NCBI RefSeq assembly: GCF_001685395.1
Contig: NZ_CP014167.1
Span: 2,299,501 to 2,363,500, forward strand
Direction: 5' to 3'
Length of the DNA: 64,000 nucleotides
From: Paenibacillus yonginensis
GTDB lineage: Bacteria > Bacillota > Bacilli > Paenibacillales > Paenibacillaceae
Part shown: positions 60,748 through 64,000 of the stretch, one piece after another
Layout: the number at the start of each line of letters is the position of its first letter
Numbering within the stretch: the first letter of the stretch is position 1
The notes under the pieces: generated by a model
What the model was told of the DNA's origin: nothing
The model's database searches: none
Seen by the model: only the letters and a program-made list of their open reading frames with translations
Translations under genes and position numbers: made by a program

Positions 60748-61023
60748 ATGAATAAATTTTGCTGCCCTCCTGCAAGCCCAATTGTGCTGGATCCAATCGT
60801 TTCCGTACAAAACTTCTACCATCCTCAGGTGGTTCCTGTTATCCAGCCGATCGAAGTTGTTCAGAAACATCACTGTGTACCTGTGTACCAGCAATGTTAT
60901 ACCTACAACACCACTGAGGTAGGACCCGAATATGGCCATGAGCCTGGCCACGGCCTGGTGGGACCACGCGCGGGCATTTCCAAATCCAAATCTCGCGGCA
61001 CAAAAAACCGCAAGAAAAAATAA
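60748..61023 (+). CDS. CotD-like spore coat protein
   Basis: A 91-residue Cys/His/Tyr-rich protein that resembles the CotD inner spore coat family. PIVLDPIVSVQNFYHPQVVPVIQPIEVVQKHHCVPVYQQCYTY echoes the CotD pattern of P-I-V-H-P, then alternating V-P, and N-H, Y-Q-H repeats. The C-terminus is strongly basic (SKSKSRGTKNRKKK), typical of coat proteins. Four Cys residues could form crosslinks. The ribosome binding site is AAGGAGC. It lies upstream of a second small protein on the same strand, and sporulation control by sigma-K is plausible but not visible. Confidence 0.65.
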   Translation: MNKFCCPPASPIVLDPIVSVQNFYHPQVVPVIQPIEVVQKHHCVPVYQQCYTYNTTEVGPEYGHEPGHGLVGPRAGISKSKSRGTKNRKKK

Positions 61024-61115
61024 CCTCCGGTTTCCCAAATATGTTATGCACATTGAGAGTGGGCAGACGCATAGATTGTAATATCTAGCGAATAAGTCTC
61101 TGGAGGTTATCTGTG

Positions 61116-61478
61116 ATGTCAGCCCAACTCAATCGGTCATCTGTGATTTACGAGCTTCATCCCGACACGGTGAACTCCATGAAGGGGGTCCGTGAGCAGC
61201 TTCATCAGTGCTGCGGGAAATATTTGAACCATGATGTCAGCGTGCGGACGATGGACGGCCATGTTTTTGAAGGAAATATTACGGCTTTAGATGGTGGACA
61301 TTTGTATTTAAGTGTCGCTGCACAGCCTTCAACTCAGGGGCCGTCCCCCGACAAAAGAGCCCTGTATTATGGCCATCCACGTCCTCCGTTTTACCCTTAC
61401 CCCTACCCCTATTATAATCCCGGCCGTGTGATCCTTCCGCTTGTGCTTTATGAGCTGCTTGCCGTCAGCCTGCTGTAA
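61116..61478 (+). CDS. Small conserved protein with LSm/SH3-like core and Tyr-Pro repeats
   Basis: A 120-residue protein I do not recognise as characterised. Residues about 30-65 (VREQLHQCCGKYLNHDVSVRTMDGHVFEGNITALDGGHLYLSV) look like an LSm or SH3-type barrel. The segment HPRPPFYPYPYPYYNPGR is Pro/Tyr-rich and the C-terminus VILPLVLYELLAVSLL is hydrophobic. Such features are common in Bacillales spore coat or morphogenesis proteins, and the CotD-like gene sits 90 bp upstream on the same strand. GGAGGT lies eight bases before ATG 61116; a GTG immediately upstream (61113) is an alternative. Confidence 0.7.
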   Translation: MSAQLNRSSVIYELHPDTVNSMKGVREQLHQCCGKYLNHDVSVRTMDGHVFEGNITALDGGHLYLSVAAQPSTQGPSPDKRALYYGHPRPPFYPYPYPYYNPGRVILPLVLYELLAVSLL

Positions 61479-61481
61479 CCG

Positions 61482-61513
61482 AAACAACCCGGATCGTAGG
61501 ATCCGGGTTGTTT
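61482..61513 (+). terminator. Intrinsic terminator of the CotD-like operon
   Basis: AAACAACCCGGATC pairs across GTAG with GATCCGGGTTGTTT, followed by GTTCTT. It also sits between the convergent 61116-61478 and stress protein genes. Confidence 0.88.
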
Positions 61514-61537
61514 GTTCTTATGGGGTGAACTCTAAGT

Positions 61538-62008
61538 TCAGTTCATCGGCAAACTATGATGGTTGTTCATTTGCTCATTAACGAATTTGGCAAGGTCGCT
61601 TTCGCATTGGACAAGCACCAGAAAACGCCCTTTGGCCACCTCATCATGGTAATGTCGGGCATCTTCTTCCGGAACCCCGGCTCCGATTAGCGGGACTGCA
61701 AGATGGTCCCCGGTTTCCCAAAGCTCGGATCCGGCTGCCTTCTTGGCGGCCGGACCTACTGCCTTGGCTTCACCTCTGGCTCCTTCCAATACCTCAGACA
61801 CGCCTCTCAGAACCCCAAAAATGCTGTTATCCGCCGTTCCGCTGTCCGGTGTCTTTAATCCAGTATCTGCCGAAATACGATCCAACTCCTTGTAATCTTT
61901 CGCAATAACAGATATGTCTCTTTCTTTAATTCCTTTCTCCTGCAGATCGGCAATCAACAGGGACACATCTTGTCTGGCCGTAAAAAGACCCGCTACAAGC
62001 TTAGGCAT
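61538..62008 (-). CDS. General stress protein with YflT domain
   Basis: A 156-residue protein of the YflT/general stress 17M type. The N-terminal domain, PKLVAGLFTARQDVSLLIADLQEKGIKERDISVIAKDYKELDRI, is the YflT fold seen in SigB-controlled stress proteins. A Gly/Ala-rich middle (SEVLEGARGEAKAVGPAAKKAAG) follows, then PLIGAGVPEEDARHYHDEVAKGRFLVLVQCE, a pattern of heat-induced stress proteins. I start at ATG 62008, where GAAGGAGCG lies eight bases upstream; a longer frame to 62056 would add a repetitive MQDADAEGAND segment. A candidate Fnr box and TATGAT -10 lie upstream. Confidence 0.82.
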   Translation of the reverse strand: MPKLVAGLFTARQDVSLLIADLQEKGIKERDISVIAKDYKELDRISADTGLKTPDSGTADNSIFGVLRGVSEVLEGARGEAKAVGPAAKKAAGSELWETGDHLAVPLIGAGVPEEDARHYHDEVAKGRFLVLVQCESDLAKFVNEQMNNHHSLPMN

Positions 62009-62113
62009 ATCATTCGCTCCTTCTGCATCTGCATCTTGCATCTGCTTCTGCTTCACTCTTCTTTGCTATTACCTAATTAAACCTCCTTCATCCTTGGGAA
62101 ACGGAGAGCTAAA

Positions 62114-62119
62114 ATCATA
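62114..62119 (-). promoter_or_regulatory. Candidate -10 for the stress protein gene
   Basis: On the minus strand TATGAT lies at 62114-62119. Its transcript start would be near 62107. The centre of the Fnr-like site is then about 42 bp upstream, the distance typical of Fnr activation. Confidence 0.4.
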
Positions 62120-62141
62120 AATTTTAATTAATTTCGATAGG

Positions 62142-62157
62142 TGTGATATTTATCACT
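62142..62157. promoter_or_regulatory. Candidate Fnr/CRP-family binding site
   Basis: TGTGATATTTATCACT matches the Bacillus Fnr pattern TGTGA-N6-TCACT exactly. It is followed at once by TATAAT (62158-62163) towards doxX and lies about 42 bp upstream of the stress gene promoter candidate. Which of the two genes it controls, and whether it activates or represses, cannot be decided here. Confidence 0.6.
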
Positions 62158-62254
62158 TATAATAAAGACATAAGAGATGATCATCTTACAAAAGATAAGA
62201 AAGTGAAGAAAATAACAATCAACCAAAATAGACTCTACCAAAGGAGAGATTGAT

Positions 62255-62788
62255 ATGTTTAACAACTGGCTGAGAACCAATAAAGTGGCCATGTGGCTGC
62301 TGACCGTAGTACGGATTTACCTGGGATACCAATGGATGACACACGGCTTTGAGAAATTGACAGGCGGCTTTGACGCCGGAGGTTTCCTGCAAGGGGCCAT
62401 CGCCAAAAGCACCGGCGAAAATCCTGTCGTTCAAGGCTGGTGGGCCGCATTCCTGGAACACGCCGCTCTGCCGGGCGTAAACTTCTTCAACGTTCTGATC
62501 CCGCTAGGTGAATTTCTGGTAGGCCTCGGGCTGATCCTTGGTACCTTCACCACCTTCGCCGCTCTGATGGCGGTTGTGATGAATACCGCGTTCCTCTTCT
62601 CGGGTACGGTAAGCACCAACGCGCAAATGCTGATTCTTGAAATCTTCATCGTAGTCGCTGCCGCCAATGCCGGTAAAATCGGTCTGGACCACTGGGTCAT
62701 GCCTTACCTGCGGAACCTGTTCAAACATAACGGCAAACACAAAGGCACAGAAACACCAGCTCCTCAAGGCAGAAAAAAAATAGCTTAA
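62255..62788 (+). CDS. DoxX family membrane protein
   Basis: A 177-residue DoxX-type protein with four predicted membrane helices. The family signatures are VRIYLGYQWMTHGFEKLTGGFDAGGFLQGAIA at about residues 19-50 and PLGEFLVGLGLILGTFTTFAALMAVVMNTAFLFSGTV at about 85-120. DoxX proteins join thiosulfate-quinone oxidoreductase or redox detoxification complexes in other organisms; no such partner is near here. The C-terminus is Lys-rich and cytoplasmic. AAAGGAGAGATTGAT precedes the ATG. It is divergent from the stress protein gene. Confidence 0.85.
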   Translation: MFNNWLRTNKVAMWLLTVVRIYLGYQWMTHGFEKLTGGFDAGGFLQGAIAKSTGENPVVQGWWAAFLEHAALPGVNFFNVLIPLGEFLVGLGLILGTFTTFAALMAVVMNTAFLFSGTVSTNAQMLILEIFIVVAAANAGKIGLDHWVMPYLRNLFKHNGKHKGTETPAPQGRKKIA

Positions 62789-62802
62789 ATAACAAGACAA
62801 AA

Positions 62803-62876
62803 AACGCCTCTGGAAAACCAAACTTCCTGGTGAGATTCCATAACCAGCCAGAAGTGAGGTCAAAGCCGGAGGCGTT
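62803..62876. terminator. Nested hairpin terminator between doxX and the LOG gene
   Basis: An outer stem AACGCCTCTGG with CCGGAGGCGTT encloses an inner stem of CTTCCTGGT with ACCAGCCAGAAG. The minus-strand end is followed by TTTTTTG, so it should terminate the LOG gene, and possibly doxX from the other side. Confidence 0.7.
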
Positions 62877-62899
62877 GTTCTATGACTAGAACTAATCTA

Positions 62900-63478
62900 T
62901 TAACCTTTCCATTCCCAGGTCAAGCCCGATAAACCTGCTGCTTGGGTACTCATCTTCTGCAGCAGCGTGATAGGTTCTTCAGCCACATGGATAGAGCTTA
63001 AGGTAGCAGGAGCAGTAAAACCTTCTGTTACACTATGCTCCACAAAAGAAATAAGCGGATCATAATATCCTCTTATATTGAGCAGTCCGACCGGTTTGCT
63101 GTAAATGCCGATTTGAGACCAGCACAGCACTTCGAACAGCTCTTCAAATGTTCCGACCCCGCCTGGAAGAGCGATAAAACCGTCGGCAAGTTCGCCCATT
63201 TTGGCTTTTCTGGCATGCATCCCGTCCACTTCAATTAATTCCTTCAGCTCACGGTGCACAATTTCAGGCTTGAACAGCCCCGTCGGCATAACGCCAACCA
63301 CTTGGCCCCCTCCTGCCAGAACTTCATTTGCCGTACAGCCCATAAGGCCATTCCGCGAACCGCCATAGATCAGTTTGATGCCGGATTCAGCCAAAGCTTT
63401 TCCTAAACTGACAGCTGCAGCCGTGTATTCCGGGGCGGCTCCCGGACGACTGCCAGCAAACACACAAATGGATTGCAT
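62900..63478 (-). CDS. LOG family protein, cytokinin riboside 5'-monophosphate phosphoribohydrolase type
   Basis: A LOG (lonely guy) family hydrolase of 192 residues. In plants and bacteria these enzymes release the base from nucleoside 5'-monophosphates. The signature PGGVGTFEELFEV is at about residues 105-117. The N-terminus reads MQSICVFAGSRPG, and IKLIYGGSRNGLMG follows at about 36-49. The actual substrate in this organism is unknown and may be AMP or a damaged nucleotide. I place the start at ATG 63478 because GGAGATGAAGG lies just upstream; the in-frame ATG at 63493 adds five residues. Confidence 0.9.
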   Translation of the reverse strand: MQSICVFAGSRPGAAPEYTAAAVSLGKALAESGIKLIYGGSRNGLMGCTANEVLAGGGQVVGVMPTGLFKPEIVHRELKELIEVDGMHARKAKMGELADGFIALPGGVGTFEELFEVLCWSQIGIYSKPVGLLNIRGYYDPLISFVEHSVTEGFTAPATLSSIHVAEEPITLLQKMSTQAAGLSGLTWEWKG

Positions 63479-63718
63479 GACCTTCATCTCCATTCTTTCA
63501 TCAGATTAACCTTTAAAAACTAATATATCTATATTTTACTAAATAGCTGCTTCCTTATGTTAACTGCCTCGCTAAAAGATCCTTAATACACAAAGGTTGA
63601 GATTTGTCCGCTTCCCTTCAAATGCCCGAACGAAACCAAACCCGTGAACGTACTTTATAACATATTATTTTCTCATTCCTGATGCACCAATCTGAAAGTT
63701 TTAAGGAGGGGGACACAC

Positions 63719-63892
63719 TTGAAACAAGTCCGTGTTCGAAGCGTTAACCAGTCAGCATCCACCGAAATCGAAAGAATTGACCGTCTTGCCATAATTGCTT
63801 CTATCTTGACCCTGATTGCAGCGATCATCGGGACCTATATCGCCTTTAAGAACCTCACTCTCGATACTGCCACGACCGTTGTCGCTGTTTAG
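63719..63892 (+). CDS. Small membrane protein, 57 residues
   Basis: A reading frame too short for most gene finders, beginning with TTG at 63719 after a perfect AAGGAGGGGG ribosome binding site. The protein starts MKQVRVRSVNQSASTEIERID and has one hydrophobic helix, LAIIASILTLIAAIIGTYIAF, at about residues 23-43. The C-terminus is short and polar. I do not recognise a family. Its TAG stop overlaps the stop of the convergent LacI-type gene by about three bases. The strong start site makes translation likely. Confidence 0.7.
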   Translation: MKQVRVRSVNQSASTEIERIDRLAIIASILTLIAAIIGTYIAFKNLTLDTATTVVAV

Positions 63893-64000
63893 CTTTGTTT
63901 AGGCGTACTGGTCGATTCACGGATCGTCAGACCGGGGAGAACGCCGTAATAGATCCGTTCCCGTTTGCTTCCGGCTTCTGACAGAAGCAGCTCAACCGCT
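63889..64000 (-). CDS. LacI/GalR family transcriptional regulator, C-terminal fragment
   Basis: Only the last 36 or so codons are inside the window. They read AVELLLSEAG, then GVLPGLTIREST, which is the typical C-terminal end of LacI-family sugar regulators (L-x-P-x-L-x-x-R-x-S-T). The rest of the gene, including the helix-turn-helix, is beyond the right edge. Its ligand cannot be inferred. Its stop overlaps that of the 57-residue membrane protein on the other strand. Confidence 0.75.
   Translation of the reverse strand, partial: AVELLLSEAGSKRERIYYGVLPGLTIRESTSTPKQS

Noticed and set aside
1-64000. CRISPR arrays, insertion sequences, prophage or integron signals
   Set aside because: No repeat-spacer pattern, transposase, integrase, terminal inverted repeats or att-like duplication was seen.

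Overview
The window looks like a chromosomal segment of a Paenibacillus-type member of the Bacillales. It is moderately GC-rich, has strong AGGAGG-type ribosome binding sites, T-box leaders, bacillithiol and CcpA genes, a spore coat-like gene, and gene orders recognisable from Bacillus subtilis. I see no phage, insertion sequence, CRISPR array, rRNA or obvious genomic island. Almost everything is core or genus-level accessory content. The assignment to Paenibacillus is inference from gene content and order.

Left part (1-16.7 kb). On the minus strand lies the conserved block yicC-remA-gmk-rpoZ-coaBC-priA (priA cut by the window edge). It is preceded by a bifunctional homocysteine methyltransferase/MTHF reductase (yitJ), dapF and a Ca2+ P-type ATPase (yloB). 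rqcH, the tRNA-binding ribosome rescue factor, diverges from them. Then come a tightly packed minus-strand set, LysR regulator - PHP phosphoesterase - LOV/GGDEF/EAL blue-light c-di-GMP enzyme, a protein of unknown function, and ylbG/ylbF.

Middle part (16.8-31 kb). A two-gene operon encodes a bacterial XPB-type helicase and an XPB-N/Helicase_C_3-like partner. It is followed by an M20 amidohydrolase, a leader-ORF-coupled ftsW, an Asp23 protein, a Ca2+/H+ antiporter, ylaN, a shortened HPr-like protein without the His15 region, an M29 aminopeptidase, a lipoprotein and a GAF-GGDEF diguanylate cyclase.

Metabolic and translation block (31-49 kb). rpsD, tyrS (T-box), a class A PBP with fibronectin type III domains, acsA and acuA (divergent, sharing a cre site), mtnN, ccpA, ytxJ, ptsI, a CoA-binding protein, aroA, aroK and gnd. 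The order rpsD-tyrS-acsA-acuA-ccpA-ytxJ mirrors B. subtilis, but acuB and acuC are absent and a PBP and mtnN are interposed. CcpA, PtsI and the cre at acsA/acuA tie this block to carbon catabolite control.

Right part (49-64 kb). yktB, an MFS transporter, the arginine decarboxylase speA, DUF1292, a stalk-domain protein, a divergent arginyl-tRNA synthetase with its own T-box, small conserved proteins (DUF3892, GNAT, lipoprotein), tRNA-Val(GAC), a CBS protein, a spore coat-like protein, a YflT-type stress protein and a DoxX protein that diverge around a candidate Fnr box, a LOG-family hydrolase, a 57-residue membrane protein, and the 3' end of a LacI-type regulator at the edge.

The signals most worth following are the XPB operon, the His15-less HPr, the LOV c-di-GMP phosphodiesterase, the ftsW leader ORF, the atypical EPSP synthase and the Fnr-like site.
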